Shown here in pieces: positions 50,801-61,000 of a stretch of 64,000 nucleotides of DNA (the stretch's first letter is position 1; each line of letters opens with the position of its first letter). Made by a program: the position numbers and the translations under genes. This stretch comes from Bursaphelenchus xylophilus (Eukaryota; Nematoda; Chromadorea; Rhabditida; Aphelenchoididae): NCBI GenBank assembly GCA_904066235.2, contig CAJFCV020000001.1:14317291-14381290 (forward strand). The letters run 5' to 3'. A model generated the notes under the pieces. That model saw only the letters and a list, made by a program, of their open reading frames with translations, had not been told where the DNA came from and searched no databases.

Positions 50801-53757
50801 ACACCACATGGCGATTAATCCCTAAAACTCAGGACAAAAGAGAAATCTTACATTTTCTGAAGAGACCTCCATGGATGGTAAATCAATGTTTGGGTCATAG
50901 CGCGACGGGCCGGGCTCCATGGACTCATCCATTACATTCAATACGATCTTCCTCCTGCTCTACGCTAATTTTATCTTCATTTGCTTCTTCTGGTCCAGCT
51001 TTTCTCGCGCTTTCTCCAGTCCGTTCTTGCGTGTCTCCATCTGATTCTGCAAAATGATGCAATAATCGATTGACAAGTGCCCTTTTTCTATTGTCAAATT
51101 TCCTGATTTCTTCGTTACAACGTCCGCTAGAATGTCTCACACAACACCACATGGCGATTCATCCCTAAAACTCAGGACCAAAGAGAAATCTTACATTTTC
51201 TGGACCCACATCAATAGGTGGAGAATCAGTTTTTGCGTCACAGCGCGATGGGTCGGGCTCCATGGACTCATCAGTTATATTCAAAACTTGAAACTGACAA
51301 CAACGTAATTTTTGACATACTATTCATCCCTAAATTATTCCAAATCTCAAAGTTACAATACTATCTAGCAAAATATTCATTCGTTCAAAAAAATTAAAAA
51401 CATTGGGCGCAGCTCGAAATCTCTATTTCCAATTTTGCCTTACGTTTTTCGTGGCGTGCATTCGGGGTCAAGTCTTGTTGAGTCCCGAGACGAAACCTAC
51501 GACTACGTTATTGGCATTCCGTTTCATTCGAAGCTTCTCGAAGCCTAGAAGAAAAGGGAGCTCAGTTGTTACATATTATTCAGTGAATGTTTGGTGTTAC
51601 GCTACGTTTTGTTATTATTATTCTGTAATAAACCTCTCTATATTTGTTACCCTACATCTGGCTGACTACATACCTTCACAACTACACGTGAAGATACAAC
51701 AAGTCTTCCCCTGTGAAGATTTGAAGAAATTTGAAGGGTTTAGAGCAAATTGAATGTTCCATGGGTGCTATAACACTAAAAACTGCTATTTTCAGGGATT
51801 CTGGGTGACCCTCCCGCAGCTCAGCGCCTCCTTTGTGTACTCGTCGGTGTACGAAAAACTGCGGAACGTCATCCGCGAACACACCCGCCTCGAGTCGCCG
51901 CAAGTGGTCTCCGCCTTGGCAGGCGGCACGGCCAGCGTCTGCACACAATTTGTGTTCGTCCCCACCGACATTGTCGCGCAGTACATGATGGTCCACCACA
52001 ATCCGAAGCAATTCACCGGAGGGAATCGGGGAAACGCGTGGGTTCTGGACATTCTGCATCGCGACGGACTCGAAAAACGATACACATTGGGTAAGGGAGT
52101 GATTTCGGAGCGGTTTGGAGGGATTTTGAGGGAAAAAATGTTTTCGTCCCGGGACCCGGAGAGGGGTGGGATGTGGAAGAGTTTTGGGATTTTTTGAAGT
52201 AGAGAGTTGTAGAAAACGAGGGAAAAATAGTTATTATGATGTTTGAAGGCGTTAAAAATCATTTGAAATAATTTTGAAAAAGTTTCCTTGGGTTTCAATT
52301 TTTCGTGGCGAGACCCAAAGAAAATTGATTTTGTCGAAAATTTTGGGCGTTTTGGCCTCAGGCTAGGTTTAGAAATCAAGCCAAAATCTTTTTTGTAGTT
52401 TTCAGAGCCATTTTTTCACTTTTCTATCAGTTCCCCTGATTTTCAGGCATTTCGTGTCGGCACCCAAAAATTGATAATTTTGAAAATTTGAGGCATTTTA
52501 TCCTCAGAATAGGCCTAGAAATAAAGCCAAAAGCATTTTTTTAGTTTTTCGGGGCCATTTTTTCACTTTTCTATCGTTTTCCCTGATTTTCAGGCATTTC
52601 GTGGCGGGACCCAAAATTGATACTAAATCTCGTATTTTAGGCCTCAGAGTGATGCGAGCGGTCTACAAAGCCGACGGATTACTCGGCTTTTACCGCGGAT
52701 TCCTCTCCTCTCTGATGATGTACATCCCATCGTCGATGGTGTTCTGGATCGTATATTACGATTCGCTGATACGAATGAAGAAGGCATACACTCAAATCAT
52801 GTCGAACGGCGAAACTGCCGACTTTGCTGACCTCCCCAAAGATCAACAGAACTTGTTGGCCCTCCAGGCGACCGCCGGCGCTTGTAGTGGACTTGCAACG
52901 GCCGTTGTAACGAACCCATTGGAAGTGCTGAGGATAAGAATTCAGGTGAGGAATGGGGCTGGAATGGGTTGATTGGGGAAGATTGGGGCATTATAGAGTG
53001 GAATTAGTTGGGTTGGAATGGAGGTTTGGCTGGAATATTGTTTTAGGATAAAAAAATTTTTGATGGTGGTATAATATAGAATAAGGTGAAAATTGGTGAA
53101 ACTATGGAAATATGTTCGTGGAATAGGCTGAATTAGATAGAATAAAGTGTGAAAGGCTTGGAATTGGGGGGATTTGACATATCAGAGGTCAAGATATTGT
53201 GTAAAATGTATAATTTAACATTGATGTCTATGACCTAAAATAAGGTGGAAAATGACGGAAGTGATGATAGATTGTAGTTTGAATGGGCGTTTGGTATATT
53301 TTAGGACGTGGTTTGCCTGAATTTGTTGGAAATTTTTAGCTAGGGAGGTCAGAATATAGTTTTAGAATGATTTTTAATTTTGATGACAATACAGCTAAAA
53401 TAAGGTAAAATTTCTTGAAAATTTATAAGTTTGTTAATGTAAAATACGCTGGCTTTTATTTTGGTTTAATTTCGTAACGTAATCGGAGAAATAATTGTTT
53501 GATTTTACCAAAATTTTGAGATTTTTATCAAAGTTTTGACCTAAAATAATATAAAATTTTCGTTCCAGGTCCACCGAACGAACTACTGGGACACGATCCG
53601 CCGCATGTACCGCTACGAAGGCGCAGCTGTCTTCACGAAAGGCCTCCCGCCACGCCTGATCAACAGCGGCATCTACTCCTGCCTGATCATGATCGGCTAC
53701 GAGACCGTCAAAAGACATTGTGTACTCCCCGAGTACGAAAGCTCGATAGTATGGTAG
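47877..53757 (+). CDS. SLC25A44-like mitochondrial carrier
   Basis: Five exons: 47877-47918, 48121-48333, 51796-52090, 52641-52945, 53569-53757, joining in frame to 347 residues. It has three mitochondrial-carrier repeats with IEWNHLNLYKFYPMAL at the start, and signature positions PMSVVKSRLQLQKK, PTDIVAQYMMVHH and NPLEVLRIRIQ; the first lacks the usual acidic residue, as in SLC25A44. Repeat partners GITALYRGF, GLLGFYRGF and AAVFTKGLPPRL are present. SLC25A44 transports branched-chain amino acids into mitochondria; that substrate is inferred from family membership. Intron 2 is 3.5 kb and has collected a hAT-like MITE and a TIR element. Exon 4 uses the CGTATTTTAG acceptor. Confidence 0.9.
48465..49600. 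repeat. ~150-165 bp tandem repeat in carrier intron 2, split by a MITE
   Basis: Units contain GGGGAACACTTGACTCGGGG, GTCAAGTTTTTCTC and TGAGGGCTTAGTA phrases near 48480, 49185, 49345 and 49510. The first unit is interrupted by the GC-rich element at 48529-49069. Confidence 0.75.
48529..49069. mobile_element. 541 bp GC-rich hAT-like MITE
   Basis: The ends are CAGGGGTGGC and GGCCACCCCTG, and an 8 bp duplication CTTTTGAT lies at 48521-48528 and 49070-49077. Terminal CAGGGGTGG and an 8 bp target duplication are typical of hAT elements. The internal sequence is made of runs of GGCCCGGCCCGG on the left and its partner orientation on the right, with an AT-rich middle (48760-48890). It has no coding capacity. 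Confidence 0.85.
49677..51459. mobile_element. 1.78 kb terminal-inverted-repeat element, copy B
   Basis: Same ends (GCACGCCACGAAAAA) and organisation as the element at 19492-21279. A 5 bp duplication ATTCG lies at 49672-49676 and 51460-51464. It is inserted in the sense opposite to the carrier gene with respect to its own gene. Its repeat-exon gene is damaged. Confidence 0.88.
50320..51285 (-). pseudogene. Decayed repeat-exon gene of element copy B
   Basis: Same exon-repeat layout with a ~343 bp period (acceptors near 50359, 50705 and 51046). The first repeat has an in-frame TAG at 50960-50962 (AAATTAGCG-TAG), where the second repeat has GAG. The initiator ATG of copy A reads ACT here, although an ATG four codons on is in frame. 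The second repeat is intact and reads GLEKAREKLDQKKQMKIKLA. Confidence 0.65.
52280..52640 (+). repeat. Tandem ~160 bp repeat in carrier intron 3
   Basis: TTTCGTGGCGAGACCCAAA recurs near 52303, 52447 and 52597 with ATTTTTTCACTTTTCTATC between. The last unit is followed by the CGTATTTTAG acceptor of exon 4. Same building words as the clk-2 intron at 34619-35261. Confidence 0.75.
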
Positions 53758-53849
53758 CAAAAACTAATTTATCACACCGTCATTCCACTTACTTTCAACC
53801 AATTTTGTTTCAAATAAACACTAAAAATTTCAATTTTTGGAAATAAGGA

Positions 53850-55085
53850 TTTTGCACTGTGCGAAAAAAATTTGCTCTTTGCACAGTGCAAAAAATGAAG
53901 ACACTTTTCGCACGGTACATGTAAATTTGAGGAAATATCGCGAAATGGATTTGCACTGTGCGAAAAAAATGAGAATCTCGTTTGCACTGTGCGATATTTT
54001 TGAAGATTGCACGGTGCGGAAAAAATCGAAGCCTCATTTTGCACTGTGCACAAAGATTTTTGATTTGTCGCAGGTTTGAATTGCACTGTGCGATATTTTT
54101 GAACACTGCACGGTGCACCGCGGTGCAAAGCCTTTTTTTAAAAACGCACCGTGCGGAAAAATTCGATATTTTTGAAGATTGCACGGTGCGGAAAAAATCG
54201 AAGCCTCATTTTGCACTGTGCACAAAGATTTGGGATTTGTCGCAGGTTTGAATTGCACTGTGCGGCAATTTTTAAGACTGCACAGTGCGAAAAAAGACTT
54301 TTTGCTTTGCACGGTGCGGAAAAAATCGGAGTTTCATTTTGCACTGTGCACAAAGATTTTTGATTTGTCGCAGGTTTGAATTGCACTGTGCGGTATTTTT
54401 GAAGATTGCACGGTGCAAAACCTTGGTTTAAAAACGCACCGGGCGGAAAAAAATCAGTCGCATTTTGCACTGTGCACAGAGATTTGGGATTTGTCGCAGG
54501 TTTGAATTGCACTGTGCGGTATTTTTTGAAGACTGCACGGTGCGAAAAAAGACTTTTTGCTTTGCACGGTGCGGAAAAAATTGGAGTTTCATTTTGCACT
54601 GTGCGCGAAGATTTAGGGTTTGTCGCAAGTTCGAATTGCACTGTGCGGTATTTTTGAACACTGCACGGTGCAAAGCCTTTTTTAAAAACGCACCGTGCGG
54701 AAAAAATCGGAGTTTCATTTTGCACTGTGCACAAAGATTTAGGATTTGTCACAGTTTTGAATTGCACTGTGCGGTATTTTTGAACACTGCACGGTGCGAA
54801 AAAAGTTTTGCCTTGCACGATGCGGAAAAAAATCAGTCGCATTTCGCACTGTGCGCGAAGATTTGGGATTTGTCGCAGATTCGAATTGCACTGTGCGGTA
54901 TTTTTGAAGACTGCACGGTGCGAAAAAAGTTTTGCCTTGCACGGTGCGGAAAAAAATCAGTCTCGTTTTTCACTGTGCACAAAAATTTGGGATTTGTCGC
55001 AGATTCGAATTGCACTGTGCGGTATTTTTGAAGATTGCACAGTGCAAAACCTTGGTTTAAAAACGCACCGTGCGAAAAAAAAATT
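53850..55085. repeat. GCAC-N-GTGC array between the carrier and lipase genes
   Basis: Sites every 25-40 bp in which GCACTGTGC and GCACGGTGC tend to alternate. A multi-site unit of ~115-240 bp containing GATTTGTCGCAG recurs near 54065, 54235, 54365, 54490, 54615, 54740, 54870 and 54990. A likely poly(A) signal of the carrier gene (AATAAA near 53815) precedes the array. Confidence 0.85.
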
Positions 55086-55283
55086 CCGTGTAATCCCCAA
55101 TGTTCGGACAAACAAACCTAGATCAAAAATTGGTTTTTAAAAAAAACAAAATGTTCTTGAAGTACGATCGATCATGAGCTACATAAGATTTCCATAATTT
55201 CCATAATTTCTCAAAAAATGTCCGGTTTTTTGGAAATATAAAATTGGGATTTTTGACGGAAATTCCACTTCATCCTCTTCGTG

Positions 55284-57354
55284 ATGCTGACAAAAGTTGT
55301 GTTAGATCTTACGGTACTTGCGAATGCAGTGAGCTGTCAGTTCAACGAGACTTTTGCCAGTCAAAAGTCGATTTTCATCGCGATCGCGGCGGATTCGCCC
55401 TTTCTTCTGGACAAATGTGTGGAAAGGGCGTTCGATGACGGGAAAGTGAGGAGTATTTTTGAAGAATTAAGGGCTAATATTATCTGAAACAGCTAATTTT
55501 TCGTTCAGACGACACTACGAGCCACTGCCGAATGTGGCCCATCGCCAATCGAGGCAAAAGTTTGCTTCGGATTTGTGGGCTATTCGCCGAAACAAAAAGT
55601 CATCTATCTTGGCTACAGGTTGGTAATATGACTGCCATGAAAGTGACGTCACAAAAAATAATTTTAATTTTATGCACGGTGCAAAAAATCGAAGTTTATC
55701 TTTCGCACCGTGCGAAAAATTTCACTGTTTTTTCTGCACTGTGCAACTGAAGTGTTAAACTAAAATCATGTTGACTGTCCAGAAGGAGATGAAAACAGTC
55801 ATTATCAATGACAAAAATAAGATTTTTACTTCATTAGAACCCTAAATTTTGAATTTGTTTCTATGCACTGTGCAAAATTTAAAATTTTTGATTCTTGCAC
55901 TGTGCAGCAAATTAAAATTTTTTGTTGCTGTTATTATAAAAATTTGTGGCAATTTTGACACCTTGATTTTTCAAATCATAGATTTTTTACATTTAATTAC
56001 TTTTAAAACCATCTCCAAATTTTGCACAGTGCAAAAATAATTTCCGCAATTTCCACTTTCCAGAGGCAGTGTCAGCGTAATTCAACTGACTTATGAAGCC
56101 TATCGCACCGTATTTGAAGAACAACACGACGCCAAAATTGGCGGCAAAATCAGCGCCTACTTTTCCACGGCCTTCAACAATTTGAGAAGTGCCGGAATTA
56201 ACGCCGAGGTGGTGAGATTGGCCCAAAAATATCCAGATTATGAAGTTTGGGTCTCCGGACACTCTCTCGGGGCGGCATTGGGTTCAATGAACTTATTGTG
56301 GTCGATGGAATCGAGGCGTCAAAGGTAAAAGAATTTGCACTGTGCAAACCAAAGTAGCCTTCATTTTGTACAGTGCGACAAAAAAAGCGACAAAATTCGT
56401 AATGCACTGTGCACAAATCAACAAAAGCCAAAAATTTGCATAGTGCATGCAAAAAAACGGAAAGTTTTGTGCCGCACAGTGCAAAAGCAAAATAGCCTTT
56501 CACTTTGCACCGTGCGACGAAAAAGCGACAAAATTCGAAATTGCACTGTGCGAAAATCAACAAAAGTCAAATCTGCACAGTGCACAGCAAAATAGCCTTT
56601 CATTTTGCACAGTGCGACCGCAAGAGCGACAAAATTCGTAATGCACTGTGCGAACTTTTCGACAAGAGGCAAATCTGCACAGTGCAAGAGAATTGCTGCG
56701 CGTTTTGCACTGTGCGACCGCAAGAGCGACAAAATTGGTACTGCACTGTGCACAAATCAACAAAAAGCCAAAAATTGGCACAGTGCAAGCGAAAAAACGG
56801 AAAGTTTTGTGCCGCACAGTGCAAAACAAAGCAGCCTTTCATTTTGCACCGTGCGACCGAAAGAGCGACAAAATTGGTTCAGATTTTTGGCTCGCACAGT
56901 GCAATGGAAAGAAATTTGACAAGTTTTGAACGGCACTGTGCAAAACAATAGCAGTTGATTTTGCACTGTGCAAACCCCAACAAAAGTCGAATCTGCACAG
57001 TGCGACGTCCAGAAAAGTTCGTTTCAGATCAAACTCATCACTTTTGGAGAGCCCAGATATGGTGATTTGGAGTATGCGGAAGCCTTCAACAAGCTTGTCC
57101 CCTATTCTTATCGAGTCGAGAACAAACGCGATTTGGTCACTCAAATTCCCCCGTACAAATTCGAAAATTACACACATCAGAAGGTGGAAGTCTGGTACCC
57201 GGATGCAGTGAAGGTCGGGAATCGCTACAAGGAATGCCCCGCAACTGAAGACCCTCAATGTCAACTTTCGGTGAACCCATTTCTCGATGCAGAAGATCAC
57301 TTTTTTTACTATTACGATATTGTCGCAGCTGCCGCAAGTGGATGCAAAATTTAA
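55284..57354 (+). CDS. Secreted class-3 lipase with an apparent frameshift
   Basis: Exons 55284-55445, 55509-55618, 56064-56324 and 57028-57354. The start MLTKVVLDLTVLANAVSCQF is a plausible signal peptide. The fold follows the worm class-3 (fungal-type) lipases: GYRGSVSVIQL, the nucleophile elbow VSGHSLGAALG with Ser158, IKLITFGEPRYGD, NKRDLVTQIP for the catalytic Asp and AEDHFFYY for the His. Exon 3 reads correctly to GHSLGAALGSMN, but the family-like continuation ELIVVDGIEASK, which joins exon 4 in phase, is in another frame. The summed exon length (860) is also not a multiple of three. So there is a one-base shift near 56283-56300: a sequencing error, a recent mutation, or a splice I could not see. 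The intron 2 donor is unusual (AG/GTTGGT). Confidence 0.8.
55672..56035. repeat. GCAC-N-GTGC sites in lipase intron 2
   Basis: Six or so sites in two groups (55674-55745 and 55863-56032). Confidence 0.75.
56333..57005. repeat. GCAC-N-GTGC array in lipase intron 3
   Basis: Fills nearly the whole intron. A unit with AAAGAGCGACAAAATT and AATCAACAAAAGCCAAAAA recurs about every 125 bp. It begins within ten bases of the exon 3 donor. Confidence 0.85.
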
Positions 57355-57427
57355 AAAACAAGATTTTTTTTGGGTAAAAATTTATAATCGAATAAATTTT
57401 AAAGCGACAGAAAGTCGAATTAAAAAA

Positions 57428-57835
57428 TCTGCACAGTGCAAAAAAATTGAAATTGAAATGCACAGTGCGAACAAATGGGAGTTTCCTTTGCACTGTGCAG
57501 GCGGTTTTGAGGATTCATCGCAATTTCGGATCGCACTGTGCGCAAAAAAATTGAAATTGGAATGCACAGTGCGGTAAATTTTGGATGTTTTGCACAGTGC
57601 GGGCGATTTTGAGGATTTATCGCAATTTGGGATTGCACTGTGCAAAAAATAAAAATTGAAAAGATGCACAGTGCAATGAATTTTTGGCTTTTTTGCACTG
57701 TGCAGACGATTTTGGTGATTTGTCGCGATTTTGGATTGCACTGTGCAAAAAAAAAATAGAAATTGGAATGCACAGTGCGGTAAATTTTTAATGTTTTGCA
57801 CAGTGCAGAATTTAATAAAACGCACTGTGCAACAG
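57428..57835. repeat. GCAC-N-GTGC array downstream of the lipase gene
   Basis: A ~120 bp unit with GATTTATCGCAATTT recurs three times. A candidate poly(A) signal (AATAAA near 57389) precedes it. From 57836 to 58053 only AT-rich sequence is seen. Confidence 0.8.
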
Positions 57836-58053
57836 AAAAATTACTCGATTTTGGAATTTTATTTTTTATTTTATCACAATTTGAACATATAAATAGCATG
57901 AATTGAGCAAAAAATACAAGGCTTGTATAAAAAAATCAAAAACACAATAAAAAAAGTATTACTGGATTTTTGCGAATGAAAAACTAAGCTTTAAAGTGCG
58001 AAATACGCGGTAAAACACGAACAATCAACATGCAATGGTGAATAAAATACGGA

Positions 58054-61000
58054 TTAGTCGGCGTTGGAGTCGCTGAGGTCGTTCGGTTGGGCGGAGGCGT
58101 TCAGCTGGGCCGCCTTCTCCATCAACTTCCCATCGGCGGCCACGCCCTCCACCGACTCCTTGATGGCCATCATTGTCGGCCGATCGTAGCGCAGGTCGCG
58201 CGCCACCAACGGCTTCATCGACTCGGCCATCAGGTTGGGTGTGGATCCATGGGCTCTGCAGGGAAATTTTTTGGGATTTTTGGGGGAATTTTTGGGAAAT
58301 TTTTGAGATTTTTTGGGAATTTTTTTTTTGTTTGGAAAAAATGGATTTTAAAAAAAATTTTTTTGGGGAGAAAAAACGATTTTTTGAGGGAAAACATGAA
58401 ATTTTTGACAATTTTTTTGATGAAAATTTGAGTTTTTTTTAGATTTTTTTTTAAAAAAAGTGGATTTAAAAAATTTTTTTGAGAGAAAAAACGATTTTTT
58501 GAGGGAAAACATGAAATTTTTGTGATTTTTTTTCAAAAAAAATTTTTTTTTGAAAAAATAAATTAAAAAAAATTTTTTTTTTGCGAGAGAAAATGACGTT
58601 TTAGGGGAAAGAATAAAATTTTTGACAAATTTTTCTCATGAAAATTTGAAATTTTGAAAAAAAAAAATTCCAAAAAAATTTTTTTCACTTACTTGAGGGT
58701 ACCATTCGCAATTTTGGGTACCATTCCCTCTTCGGCACTCTTGGCCGGCTTCTCTGTGACTTGGGTTTCGGCACTACTCGGAATCGGCATCGATTTGCGG
58801 CGATCTTTTTTCTCCTCCCTTTCTTTGGCCGACATTCGGCCCGTTCGGAGGTTTATGTACTCGCGGAGGGCGGCTTGCGCGGCCTGAAATACGATAAATT
58901 AATATTTTTTTATTTTTTGAAATCGTATTTTAGAAAAAAAAAAAAAATTTTTAATTAAAAAAATTTTTTTTTTTTTTCAAAACTCACTTCCAGCATTTCA
59001 GGATCAGCGCAGGACACTTTTAACGAGCCATCGTTGCCAGTTTCAATGGTAACATCAGGCCCATCTTCTCCATCGTCCTCTTCTTCTTGCTCGGACGCCG
59101 GCTCGGCTGCTTGAATCGTACTTGTTTCCATCTGAAAATAACCAAAATCAAAAAAAAAATCAAATTTTCCAATTTTTTGTGCGATTTACAAAAAAATTTC
59201 TTTTTTGCATTGTGCAATCAAATTTTATTCATTCTGCACAGTGCAGTCCGCAAGTTTGTTTTATCGCACTGTGCAAAAAAATTTTTGTCGCCTTGCACAG
59301 TGCAAAGTTTCAATCAAAAATTTGTCGCACAGTGCAGTGGACACGTTTGTCAATCCGTCTGCACTGTGCAATCAAAAAAAATTTTTTTTAATTGCACAGT
59401 GCAGTTTTACGGCAAAAAGAAAGAAATCGCGCAGTGCAAGGAAATGTCGCTCCCGCACAGTGCAAATTTTTGGAGACTTGCCGCACAGTGCAAAAATATT
59501 TTGGATTCGCCGCACTGTGCATACTTTACGGAGCCGTCGCACCGTGCAAATTCAAGGCGATGTTTTGCACCGTGCAAATTCTTGTCTTATCCCCACCCCA
59601 GAGTGCAGAAATAATTTTATTTTGCCGCACTGTGCTAACAATAAGATAAACAGAAAATTTTGCACTGTGCAAATTTTACGGATAGTCGCAAATTCGAGGC
59701 GATATTTTGCACTGTGCAAAACAAAAAATTTTCCCTTCGCACAGTGCAATTTCTCGTCTCATCTCCCGCCGCATTTTTATGGTTTCGCCGCACTGTGCTA
59801 AGACAGAAGATTTCGCACTGTGCAAATTTTACGGAGCGGTTGCACTGTGCAAATTCAGAGCGATGTTTTGCGCAGTGCAAAATTTTTTTTTCCGCTGCAC
59901 CGTGCAATTTCAAAGCGACATTTTGCACAGTGCCAAAGCAAATTTCTCCCGCCGCACAGTGCAAATCCAAAGCGACATTTTGCACAGTGCAAAAAAATTT
60001 TTCCGCCGCACCGTGCAAATCCAAAGCTACATTTTGCACAGTGCAAAAAAAATTTTTCCCGCCACACAGTGCAATTTCAAAGCGACATTTTGCACTGTGC
60101 AAATTTTACGGAGCCGTTGCACTGTGCAAATTCGGGGCGATGTTTTGCACGGTGCAAAAACATATTTTTTCCACCGCACAGTGCAGTTTCTCGTCTCATC
60201 TCCCGCCGCACAGTGCAAAAACCCTTTTCGTCCCAACTTTCAACCTACTCTATTGGGCGATACATTTCGTCTAATGGTCTCTTCGATGAGTCGTTTCGCA
60301 TATTGGATGCTCTCGGGGCTGCCTCCGCTGATGGCCAGGATCCGATACTTGCTGTTGTGGTCCACTTTCTGGAAGCTGATGATCGTCTTGCTCAGCTCTT
60401 CCACCACCGCAACTCGGCGTCCTTTCACTCCCATTACTGTAATTTTTTGAGTGAAAAAAATTGAAATTAAATTTTTGAAGTCGTTGAGATGTTATTTGCC
60501 AAAATTTGCGCAAAAATTATTCAATTTGAAGAAATTCTGTCTTCCGCACAGTGCATCGTAAAAAATCGTTTTTAAAAATTTAAAAAATTTTCGGTCTCGG
60601 TTTTTTCATGCATCAAAACAAAGGTAATGAGGTAGCCTTTCTATCGAAAAAAAAATTTTTAGATTCCCCAGTGCGCGGTCCAAAAATTGGAAGTTCGAAA
60701 AAACCGCACAGTGCATCGTCAAAAATCCTTTCCAAAAATCTCAAAATTTGTCGTTTTCGGTTTTTGCATGTATCAAAACAAAGGGTATGAGATAGCCTTC
60801 GTACCACAAGAAAAATTTTTTATAATTGTCCTGCACGGTGCAAATCCGGAAGTCCGAAAGAACCGCACAGTGCAATGGAAAACGGCCTCTTTTTTTGCTA
60901 GTTGTCACCAATGTAAAAAGTTTTCGCATTGTCTATGGCTATCTACACCTCATTTGGAACAAAGCTTCGTAATTTTATCCAAGTGCGACATCCGCACTGT

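Noticed and set aside
53434..53760. Minus-strand 108-codon frame over the last carrier exon
   Set aside because: It is antisense to exon 5 of the SLC25A44-like gene, which is in the correct phase and has carrier signatures.
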